Assembly (NCBI GenBank): GCA_014706295.1 | Contig: JACSVZ010000002.1 | Span: forward strand, 18,150,494-18,214,493 | DNA from: Lycocorax pyrrhopterus obiensis | Lineage: Eukaryota > Chordata > Aves > Passeriformes > Paradisaeidae | Direction: 5' to 3' | Length of the DNA: 64,000 nucleotides | Shown: in pieces, positions 1 through 9,670 of the stretch | How positions within the stretch are numbered: position 1 is the stretch's first letter | How the letters are laid out: every line of letters starts with the position of its first letter | Translations under genes and position numbers: made by a program | Notes under the pieces: model-generated | Database searches by the model: none | What the model was told of the DNA's origin: nothing | Seen by the model: only the letters and a program-made list of their open reading frames with translations

Positions 1-429
1 TGAGTATGACCATTTTTTGCTCAAGATTGTGAAACTCAACATCTCACCTGTTGGGATTCCTTGGCTTGCTGCACTCATTCAGAGATGCAATGTTTGATGG
101 AGAAAGGAAGTAAGACTATTTTAAAAGACAGGACCAGAGTCTGCCCGCTATCTGTGCAAATGATATTTACCAGGAAAGGGTTTGGGGGGGAAAAAAAAAA
201 AGCCCTATTGCAATTCACGATACAAGTGGCACTTTATTGAGCAACTTCTAGGAATTTTTTTTGCCACTGAAAGCATAATTTAAATCAAACTTTGTTCGGT
301 GCAATATTAGGAGATTGTGTGTTTCATGGTAATAAACTTTTGCACAACTTTCCTGGTCTGAAGACCTGGTCCGCATGCCAGACACTAGGTAGGTCTGAGC
401 TGCCAGGTACTGGAGACCCAAACCCACCT
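1..429. other. AT-rich intergenic flank
   Basis: No coding potential is recognised. The stretch holds an A-run next to a G-run near 182-200 and AT-rich motifs such as TTTAAATCAAAC around 280. By synteny it should belong to the upstream flank of PTF1A, which itself is not visible. Confidence 0.4.
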
Positions 430-1745
430 TGCAGAGACGTCTGCGGGAGCTCTTTTGCTTCCCGCGGGCCAGCAGAACCGCACAAGCCTACAGCACCTTC
501 GGACCATGTAGCCCGAACATCCCCAGAGGCAAGTGCCCAGGACCCGGGCGGCTTTCCCGGAGCAGGGACTGGCTCGCGGGGTGCGGAGGGAGCAGAACAG
601 GCTGCGGAGAGCCCACCCCTTCCCCCTCCACCACGTGAGACCCATAAATAAGGGGGGGAAAAGCTCTCCCCCCTCGGCGCCGCTACCGGGGCGAGCGCGG
701 CGCGGCGGGACGGCGGCCCCACAAAGGCGGCGGGGCTGCCCCGGGCTCTCGCCCGCCCGGCGGAGGAGGCGGCACCTGCAGCCGGGGTCGGCCCGGCTGC
801 GCGCCCTCCCCTCCGAGCTGGTACCTGGGCGCTGGGCTGGTAATGCACCATAGCGGGCCGCCTTTCAGGCTCTTTCAAACTGAGATCGCGGAGGTCACCG
901 TGTCTGCAAACCCCCCTCCTTCGGCCGCTCGGGCCGGGGTGCCAGTGCGGCAAGCTGGAGAGCAGGCACAGCCCATGGGAATCCCAACACTTGTGCCGCC
1001 GGCTCCCCCGGCCCGCCCTTCTCCCCCCTCCCCGTCCCGAGGAACCACTGAATGTAACAAATGAGCTGCAATCGATCTGCGGGCACGGGGGAAAATCAAA
1101 TTATATGGTGCGGCCGGCAAAAGGTGCGGGCGGGCGGCGGGCGGGCTGCCGGCTTCGCTCCGCCGGAGAGCGGAGGGGCTGCCAGCCCCAGCCCCGCTCC
1201 CACCGAGCCCCGCTCGCCTTCGCCTGCCGCTCCGTGCAGGGGCCTGAAAGGCGGGGGGTGGCTGGCTGCGAGGGGCTGGCCCTGGTCCCGCTAAACGCCG
1301 TTCTCCGACCGGTATCTCCCTGCCCGAGGGGCCCGACGGCCTCTCGGTCGCGCTGCCGGCCTGCGCGCAGGTTCCGCGGCGTGCGGAGGCGCGACCGACT
1401 ACGGCAAAGCACGTGCGGGGAAACGGGATGGAGCGGACCGCAGCGAGGTCGTGCATGAGAGGTCTTTCCTTCCCTTCTGGTGCCGGCTTCAGGTCTCTCC
1501 GAACTCCTCTCCTGGGCTTGGGGCTGGCAAAGGGAATCAGCCCCTCCCGCCATCGCTGCTGCCGGGCCCGTCCCGCACCTGTGGATCGCGGCCCTCGCCG
1601 CCCGCGGGACGCACCGCCCCGGCGAGAGGCGAGTCGGGCACCCGCCAGCCTGGACGGGCAGCACCTGCCGAAGCCGCGGGCTGTGAGCAGAGGGGGTTCA
1701 GACAGCGAGCTCGTACCTGAGCCCTTTTCTCGCTCCCCAGACGTG
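430..1745. promoter_or_regulatory. CpG-rich island, probable regulatory region upstream of PTF1A
   Basis: Dense in CpG and very GC-rich compared with the surrounding DNA. Long open frames on both strands come from base composition and show no known domain. No bHLH domain is encoded. A CACGTG site (632-637) is followed by a TATA-like ATAAATA (644-650). The PTF1A link is inferred from the neighbouring MSRB2 and ARMC3 genes. Confidence 0.55.
973..1109. promoter_or_regulatory. Duplicated regulatory module, copy A
   Basis: The copy holds CCATGGGAATC (973-983), CACTTGTGCCG (988-998), TGCAATCG (1067-1074) and AAATCAAATTATATGGT (1093-1109). TGGGAA (976-981) and CACTTG (988-993) are 6 nt apart. On the minus strand this reads E-box then TC-box, the layout of a PTF1 site. 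AATCGAT at 1070-1076 resembles a Onecut (HNF6) site. The blocks recur in order at 1806-1956. Confidence 0.6.
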
Positions 1746-1805
1746 CGTGGGGGGACGGCTCCGCTTGGGAAAAACCCCGCGCAGGGCCGGCGGTTGTCTG
1801 CGGGT

Positions 1806-1956
1806 CCATGGGAATCTGGCCACTTGTGCCGGCCGCAGCCGGGAGGGGGCTGTGCTTCCTTTACAAAAAGAGACACAATTAAGCAAAATGCTCAATGAAC
1901 ATTATAAATGATGTGCAATCGCCTCGCAGATTGCTTAGCAAATCAAATTATATGGT
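1806..1956. promoter_or_regulatory. Duplicated regulatory module, copy B
   Basis: The same blocks as copy A: CCATGGGAATC (1806-1816), CACTTGTGCCG (1821-1831), TGCAATCG (1914-1921) and AAATCAAATTATATGGT (1940-1956). The E-box to TC-box gap is again 6 nt, and the last two blocks again start exactly 26 nt apart. Sequence between the blocks has diverged, which points to selection on the blocks and not to a recent duplication. Confidence 0.6.
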
Positions 1957-2345
1957 TGCTCACGGATGATTTCCATGTCCTTTAAAACGCAAACAGGTAC
2001 TTTCTGATTTGGGAGGGAGGAGTGTTGGTAGTTTTTTTCCTAAACAAAACAACAACAAAAAAAAAGCGCAGTGCTTTAAAATTGCGAAGCAGTGCCACAC
2101 GCTGAAAGGCGGCTGTGTGAATATTCACGTTCTCCTTTGTTCGCCCCTCAATTTCACAATAGCCCGGGAAGGGCACGTTCACTGCGCTCTTGTAAATTTA
2201 CCAATTTTTGACTAAAACCGCCAGGCACCTGCTTGGCAAAGCACAAAGCTGCCTGCGTTTCCACCAACAATTTACTGTTTCATCAGCTTCTAAATTGACC
2301 CGTCAATAGAAGGGCTTAAAGTTAATATCATTTACATCAACCGAG
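1957..2345. promoter_or_regulatory. AT-rich core between CpG blocks, possible enhancer
   Basis: This is a non-coding, AT-rich stretch between two CpG-rich blocks. It carries TCCTTTGTTC (SOX-like), CACCTGCTTGGCAAAG (E-box plus NF1-like half site, about 2226-2241) and GTTAATATCATTTA (HNF1/FOX-like). The motif matches are by eye and individually weak. Confidence 0.35.
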
Positions 2346-2860
2346 ATGGGCGGGCTCGAGGCTCCGCCGGCTGCGGAGGCGGCAGGGCCGTGGCTGCTCC
2401 TGCGGGAGCTGTTCAGGTGCGAGCGGGGCGACCGTGCCCAGCCTGCGGGGCCAGCCGGAGCTGCCCGGCCAGGCCCCGGGCACGGGGAGGCCAGAGGAAA
2501 AGGCAGCCACGGTGCAGGGTGGCGGATGTCGGGCGGGTGCTGGTTTTGCAGGACGGGGACGGCGCAATGACTCCTTTGGTGCACCGCAGCGGAATGAGAC
2601 CGCAAGCAACCCGACTAGTCCCCGCAGGGAACGGGCTCCTCTAAGGGGCCGTGACCGCCTCAGAAGGTGTGGACAGCCTTGGAGCAGGGGCTGGCTCCCC
2701 GGGCTGCCCGGAGCCCCCGGCCGCAGAGCTCTCCCCAGAGACCCCGCCCGCACCCCGCGGTATGGGCTGTGTGGTGTCCCTCCCGTTCCCTCGTGGGGAA
2801 TGTATGAACAGGGCCACTGGAGGAAAGCAGTACGTAAAAAACACGTTTGGTAAGGAGTGG
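2346..2860. other. Second CpG-rich block
   Basis: GC-rich and CpG-rich, with overlapping open frames in several phases and no recognised domain. It is probably part of the same regulatory island as 430-1745. Confidence 0.45.
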
Positions 2861-3540
2861 CTTATCTTACAAGACACAAAAACACTCATGGGAAGGGGAA
2901 ATGGTTCCTCCAGACCAGGTCCTGACAACACCACTCTGACGCAGTGTCGCTCATTTGAAACACTACACAAGACTGTCCCCACAAGTGTAGAAGGGTTCGC
3001 TGAAACACAGCAGAGCAGGGCACAGCTGATGGAAAGCTAATGACTGCTTTACACTGTAACAAGGGCAGGAAGGCTCCCCAACACCAGCTGGCAGGAGGCG
3101 CTGCGATTTGGCTTTAATTTTTTATTCCTGACAATTTCCAGTGACTAAGAGTGCTATCCCAATGGGTAAGAGGGCACTCCTTCATTCTGTTAAGCACCCG
3201 TGCTACATGGTCTCTTCCATAAATAAAACCAGCTCTAGATTAAATAGAAAGGAAGCTTTCCAGACGTTGATCCTTTTTGTCGGTTAGAGACTCCATTCAT
3301 TTTCCATCCTCCTCCCTTAAATTCGTCGTTCCTGGTCTATGCCCATCTGTTCTGGTGTGGGTGTTGGTTCCCATGAAAGATCTCAATCTCCATGGGATTT
3401 TCCCTTAGGTCTATATGCAGTCACCACGTTCCTTCTCAGCTCTCATTTTGCCAGGCCAAGCCAAGCAAGCTCAGGATTGGACTCCCTCTTTCTTTATCAG
3501 CTTCCCCTGCCCTTTTCTCTGTATAAGTTAATCTTCTGGG
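2861..3540. other. Intergenic, nothing recognised
   Basis: Unique-looking AT-rich DNA with no repeat, gene or structured element that I can recognise. Confidence 0.4.
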
Positions 3541-5760
3541 ATAACCAGAACCGTAATGGTACACAGCTGTCCAGGAGAGTTCTCACAGCTCCTTGGAGAA
3601 TGATGTCAGCATTTGCCTTTCTGCCAAAATCCCTCACTTTGTACTGCAAGGGTTGTATTTACCTTTTTCATGGCCATGTTCCTTCAGTGGCTCATGACCA
3701 CTTTGTCATTAACTAGTGCCCCAAGGTCTTTTTCCTCCTCTTCCTGGCAAGGACTATCAAGACACAGCCATAGCACACGTTCTTAACACACGTCCCTAAA
3801 GTGTGACCTCTTAACGCTGGATTTCTTTCCTTCTTTGCCACTTTTATACTCACAGTCCTAGGCTTCCTCTGATGATTTTTCAAGCCCCTTCCATGCTGGG
3901 ATGCCTTTCCTGTTCCATGACTGACAAATATTGTTTTCAGTCCTTCTTTTGTTCTACAATTCTTCATGAAAAATTTTATGTTTTGTCCATAAGAGCAATG
4001 AGATTACTATCCTGGGCCATGGCATAGATCCATGTGTCTAAGAGCTCTTGAGACATTTTCCTCTCTATCCCTTCCATGAACTTGTCTAATGGCTTTTAAA
4101 ACTTGAGTAATTTTATTAAAACTATTAGGTACTATTAAGTAGAGCTGAGTTTAAAATTACTGATTCCTGTCGTGGAAAGAGACAACACTTAAAGATGCAG
4201 GAAAAACCAAAGGCTTAAAAGCACCTTAAGGGTCCACATTCCTCAGGAATCTCCCACCAGCTACTATCTAGCCCCACAAGTGTCTCTCGCAAGGAAATAC
4301 TCTACATCGTTGATGTTTTCTTGAGTAGTCTTGGCTGTAACAAGATGTTAAAACTATCTTGATGACTTTTAACAAGAATGGCTGACCTGCCATGTTTATT
4401 CAGTTCCAGGAAAGGATTTCCACTGCAGGTCCCTCAACCTCCACTTCTAAGTGCAGTTATGTTTTTCTCCGGCCCAGAGTTAGACATTTTTTGGCTCCTT
4501 ACTCAGCCCACTGGGTTTCCTCTACACTCTTTGTTATCACCTGCCTCTCACTATACCAGGAGCCTTGGGGCTGTGTGCCCAGCACCTACAATTTAGGCAT
4601 TGCAAAACCACATCTCTGCATCCATTTAGCCCTGAGGCTTTTATCTTTGTGGTAAATTATTAACCAAGTCAGGGACACAAAAAACATCTACACAAGGAGA
4701 TGCTGCATTTCCTTTGGAAGTCGTCCACACATTAAAAGTACTGTTTTGCCTAGCCTGGTAGCCCTTCTCCAGTGTCCACCTTCTGGTAGGGGAAAACATT
4801 GCTCATTCCACTCCATGAGAAACTTTCTCAAAACGAGGATTGTTTTCATGTCTCCTCTCAGTGACCTCTTCCTGAGACGAAGTAAATCCATACCCCTTCA
4901 AATGTGCACTTTTTAAACATGTTAACATTTTTATGCTGTTAGCTGCTAATGTCCCTGTAGCATTTCAAGTGTAGTGTCCAAAACCGGACACTGTACTTAG
5001 GCTAAGCCTAAGCGCCAAGTAGAGCAGAATAATTACCTCAGTGTTTTACCCAAAACACTGCTGTTAATGTCCCCTCAAATGCCATTTGTTTTTCTGCATC
5101 TCCCATTTTGCCTAGTGCATAGTTCACAACAGCCAGCTGATCCATTCCTGCGCTACTGCTGCCTTATCAGTTATTCTTCACTTCACAAATCACATATTTG
5201 ATCTGTCTTTTTTCCCAAGATTGCATTTTGTACTTGTCTTATTACGGTGCAGCTTATTGATTTCAGGCAAGCTCTCCAATCTGTGAAGATCAATGTGAGT
5301 CCTGATCCTGTTCTCCAAATCAAACTCTCCCAGCCTCTCCCAGCCAGCACTCTCTGGAGTTGAATAAAGCACTCTCTTTCTCAGTAGCCTATTTATTGTT
5401 GAAAACATTGGGGCTGCAACAGACACCTGCAGGACTCCACTTGGCACACCCAGATTTGACAGTGAATTGTGGATGAGCACTTTTGTATGATTCAAACGTT
5501 GTATGCTCATTCTAATCTCTGTTTTATTTAGATCTCATTAAATGGTTTTGATTATAAGAACAGTAAATGCTTTGGACACTAACGAAGTTGATATATATCA
5601 TATCTATCTCTTTACACACTTGGCTAGTTAGTCCTTCAAATAAGGACACTGAATTAATTTGAAGTGATATGTTCTTGATTAATCCATGCCGATATGTTTT
5701 ACTGCCTTCTTATCACTTACGTGCTTACAAATTGATTAATAATTGACTCTCATTATCATG
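3540..5760 (-). mobile_element. Degenerate old CR1-type LINE, 3' half, in pieces
   Basis: The minus strand keeps traces of a CR1 ORF2 C-terminus and the matching nucleotide landmarks, for example RLRKRSLRGDMK near 4850. The plus strand shows the old sauropsid CR1 pattern: concentration on pseudo-consensus phrases such as GCGCCAAGTAGAGCAGAATAA near 5011, TTTTGCCTAGTGCATAG near 5107 and CTTATTACGGTGCAGC near 5238. The copy is highly decayed with gaps, especially 3970-4680. Boundaries are approximate. Confidence 0.5.
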
Positions 5761-7890
5761 GTTACACTGATGGATTTATACCTCCCAGGATCCTCTTCTT
5801 TGCTCTTTTTTAGGCTTGTAAACACATGCCTCTGGCATCAATGTCCTCAAGCAAGTCACTTAGGATGAGTCCTCACTGACTTCATCCAGTCAAGAGCTGG
5901 ATGCTAATTAGGAGAGGGATTCAGTCCCTTACACAGAGCAATATGACATATATGATCTAATACCATGTTAAGTACTACACAGTACCCAAAACTATGCAGT
6001 ACTTGGGGCTTGCAGATATGACACAGGATCAACAGGAGACCTACACCTTTCTGGAGGCTCAGCTGGAACTTCCATGCAGGCTATCCATGTGGGATACCTG
6101 AGAGCATCTAGAACAGGATAGGGCATCTGCATCTATGTTAAAGTAACTGCCCTCCTAAGTATAAGGTGTTCATTATTAGTCAAGGGGGGAAAAAAAGGGG
6201 ACAACAAACTACCCTCAGAAGGGAACTTTTAAAGGTAGAGTCTGGTGGCAACTGAAGATGCCACTCTTGGTTCACTGGCAACAGAAGGAACTGAAACAAT
6301 TTACCTGCAAGTTAAAGGATCAATATTTAGGCAGCCACGTTTCTCAAGGCATTCTGCCGTTTAAATGATTCAAAAGCCTAAGAAGAGTTTTGAAGTACTC
6401 AAGCGCCTTGCACTCAGTCTGGCCCAGGCTTAGTCTGGCTGATTTTTCAGCACTACTGAAGATGTGCCATGTAGGAAGCTAATTCCTTCGAATTACTTCT
6501 GGACAATCTTTACCTGCTTGTAGGTCTCTAACAATTACCAAGAGAACCTGCACTGTTCAAACTTTAGCTTGGGTGTTTTTGTTGGTTCAAAGGAATCCAG
6601 GGTTTTATAACTCAGCTCTACCTATTAAATGCAGAAAACAGCCTTTTGCTCACTCTCAGGTGAGGATAACCAGAAGAAAGCTTGCAGGGCACTCTGATCT
6701 GTGGTAACAGAGCCCCATGCACCCAAGGCAGATACATGAAGTAGTACAGATTATGAAACTGGAAATTTGCATGAGCTGGGGTAAGACCTCCCTCCAAATC
6801 TACGGACAGGACAGAGGTGGCAAGACATGCCTAACACAACAATGTGCAACACACACGTGCAATAAATTTGGAAAACAGCAAATATCACATTAGATGACAA
6901 TTACTTTTTGTTACGAAAACTCTCAAGAGCTCTTCTGAACATAGCAAGCCCTAAAGGTGTGTGAACACTGCAAATGCCCTGCATGCGTACACTCAGGCTC
7001 ATCTGATGTACAAGACCTTTATGATCAATTATAGCTGAATGAATGAATGAATGAATAAATGACATAGAATATGTGTGAGAAAGGGATAGCTTGAGAAAGC
7101 AGCTTTTCTATCATCTGTGCCTTTATTTGCAAGCTGTCAGAAATCTGTAGGAAAAGTTCCACTGCCAGTATCTTACAGGCTGTTTGATTTAATCCATGCC
7201 TCCATCAGCTTCCCAATCAACAGAGCCAACAAGGAGTTATCAGATCCAAATGAGCTGCTGCAATTTCCCACCCCAGCATGGGGACTGAACCTGAATTACC
7301 CTAGGCCACCTGTCCCCCCTCACCACTGCAATGTACAGTAGAGGGATTTAGGCCATATTTGTAATCTTTTGTCTGCAGCCTCGTTGTTTGGGTGGGGCTG
7401 CACCTGTTCATGGCGAGTGGGAATCTCTTAATTATGGCTGTGGGACTGGGCAGCGAGAGCTGGCCCGGAGCACTGGCACACAAAGACTTAGGGCAATGCG
7501 TGTGAATTCAGTGCCCTCTTTTTGCCATGCCAGCATTCATTGCAAATCCTCCATAGGTCTTCACGGCTCAGCTCCTGCATTCCCAGGGCTTCTGCCTGGT
7601 GTTTCACACACCAGATTGTCCTCTCTTTAGAGGGCAGAGATGCTGCCTCCCTTTATTTCGGATCCCTGGGGACTGCAATTGTTTAGGAATAGCAGCTGAA
7701 GGACAATAACACATTTTAAGGTGTACTTTTGGTTATAACACTGCCAGTTCTTTGCTGTTATCAGATGCAAATGGAGTTTACCTGGTGAACATATCCCCAT
7801 TTCTTGAAGGGTCATGTTAGTCACGACAGCTTGAGCCACAAGACACATCCAGGTTACACACTCTAATGAGTCCTCAGAGATGCTGGTATC
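5761..7890. other. Intergenic, nothing recognised apart from a short GAAT repeat
   Basis: No gene or known repeat family is recognised. A small (GAAT) tandem repeat lies at 7037-7056. Confidence 0.4.
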
Positions 7891-8601
7891 CAAGGTGTCA
7901 ATCCAGGCTGGGGATGAACAAACCAAGAGCAGCCCTGCCCAGAAAGGCTTGGGGGTGCTGATGGGTGAGAGGCTGGACATGACCCAGCCGTGTGCACTCC
8001 CAGCCCAGAAAGCCAAATGTGTCCTGGGCTGCACCAAAAGCAGCGTGGGCAGCAGGCTGAGGGAGGGGATTCTGCCCCTGCTCTGCTGAGACTCCACCTG
8101 CAGTGCCGCATCCAGCTCTGGGGTCCTTAGTACGGGAAGGACATGACATGTCAGAGCAAGTCCAGAGGGGGCCATGAAATTTATCAGAGGGATGGAGCAC
8201 CTCTCCTATGAGGAAAGGCTAAGAAAATTGGGATTGCTCAGCCTGGGAAAGAGAAGGCTGACTTAATTGTGACTTTCCAGTGCCTAACGGGAGCCTACAA
8301 GAAAGATGGAGAGAGACTATTTACAAGGGCATGTAGTGATAGAACAAGAGACAATGGCTTTAAGCTGAGAGTAGGTTTAGATTAGACTTCAGGAAAAAAT
8401 TCTTTACTGCAAGGGTGGTGAGGCACTGGAACAGATTGCCCAGAGAAGTTTTGGATGCCCCATCTCTTGAAGTGTACAAGGTTGAATGAGGCTCAGAGCA
8501 AACTGGTGCAGTGAAAGGTGTTCGTGCCCATGACAGGAGGGTTGGACCTAGATGATCCTTTAGGTCCCTTCCAACCCAAATCATTCTATGATTCTATGAT
8601 G
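7890..8601 (+). mobile_element. CR1 LINE, 5'-truncated, plus strand
   Basis: The C-terminal part of CR1 ORF2 and the 3' UTR are recognisable: CTTGGGGGTGCTGATGGGTG near 7949, GGTGGTGAGGCACTGGAACA near 8414 and CCTTCCAACCCAAATCATTC near 8568. It ends in the CR1 hallmark tail ATTCTATGATTCTATG at about 8584-8599. Frames are broken, so the copy is dead. Confidence 0.9.
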
Positions 8602-9055
8602 CAACCCCAATCTTTTCCCTCACTCATCCCGGTTACGTGCTGAAACCCCTGTCCATGCCACCTCACTTCAGTGGGTACCTCATTCCCTTTCTCCCCTGCC
8701 CTATACTCCCCTGTGCCTGGAGTCACCATCTTTTGCTCCTTCTTCTCCTTCCCTACCCAAGATTTGCGATTTCAAATGTTACCGTCTCTCACCAAATGCC
8801 AGCGGAGAAGATACTGATGGCACAGCCAGCCCCCACTTTTTAATTCCAGAGGCAAATGCCACACAGAGCTTTCAAGACTGCAAACAATTTTGTGCCTGGA
8901 CTTGCACTCCGGGATGGAAGTGTGACCTGTTCAGAAGGCAAGTATGATGTACCTGGCTGCGCAAATCGACCAAGCTTCTGTTAAGTGTGAACACAGACAT
9001 CCCCAAAACTCACAACACAACAGTTCACTCCACCTTTTTCCAGGCCAGCTCCCCA
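8602..9055. other. Intergenic, nothing recognised
   Basis: No gene or repeat family recognised. Confidence 0.4.
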
Positions 9056-9480
9056 GGTTCCCCAGGGGAAAAGCGGGCCAGCAGCGAGAGCCTCGGGGCT
9101 CTGCCGCCACCTTGTGACGCCGCTCGGAGCCGGCCGGGAGCGGCGCTGGGATGGCTCCGCCGCCTGGAGCACCGTGATACGACTGAAACAGCCCTGGAAA
9201 CTAGAAATGCGCTTTCTCTCTAGTTGTCACTAAGAACGGCGCCTTTCATTCGCTGTGCTGCTGCCCCGGGAGGTGCATGTCTGCGGCCGCAGCCCAGGCA
9301 CGGAGGTGCCTTTCAGCCCGCGCTGATTCAGGGGGAGGGCTGGGGCTGGTACCAGGTAGCGGTGCCGAGTCCTGCTGCAAACGACTCCCATGAGGAGAAC
9401 GAAAAAGGGGCTTAACTGGTGTCCCCTCCATCTCTTCACGGCACCTGGACACCCCCTCCTCCCTTGCCCCTTGGCAGCGT
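9056..9480. other. Small GC-rich tract
   Basis: A local GC- and CpG-rich tract, strongest at 9070-9170 and 9240-9350, in AT-rich DNA. Open frames here show no domain and conflict between strands. It could be a minor CpG island of a non-coding transcript or a regulatory element. Confidence 0.3.
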
Positions 9481-9589
9481 GTAGATGAGGGACCATCCCT
9501 CCGTACCTTCTTTGAACCTGTTGTAATAGCCACGAGGACAACTAGGGCTGAGAGCCAGCTGTTGCTGGGCTTATATGACAAATGAGAGA

Positions 9590-9670
9590 TTCAGATGTAA
9601 GACTGATAGTAATTAGATTGCCACCTGCTATCGCTTTAATCCGTATCCCGGATTTTTAATTGTTGGGGGG
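9590..9670. promoter_or_regulatory. Possible homeodomain/E-box element
   Basis: TAATTA (9610-9615) and the E-box CACCTG (9622-9627) lie 6 nt apart, followed by CTTTAATCC. The local sequence is free of simple repeat. The motif pairing suits a pancreas or neural enhancer upstream of PTF1A, but it rests on eye matches only. Confidence 0.25.

Noticed and set aside
875..1876. 333-codon minus-strand open frame and many overlapping frames in the CpG-rich region
   Set aside because: Extreme Arg/Pro/Gly/Ala composition, long frames on both strands in the same place, no domain. Explained by GC content. No bHLH motif of PTF1A is present in any frame.
7627..8200. Open frames of up to 182 codons on the minus strand
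   Set aside because: From about 7890 they run antisense through the plus-strand CR1 at 7890-8601, and the rest shows no domain.
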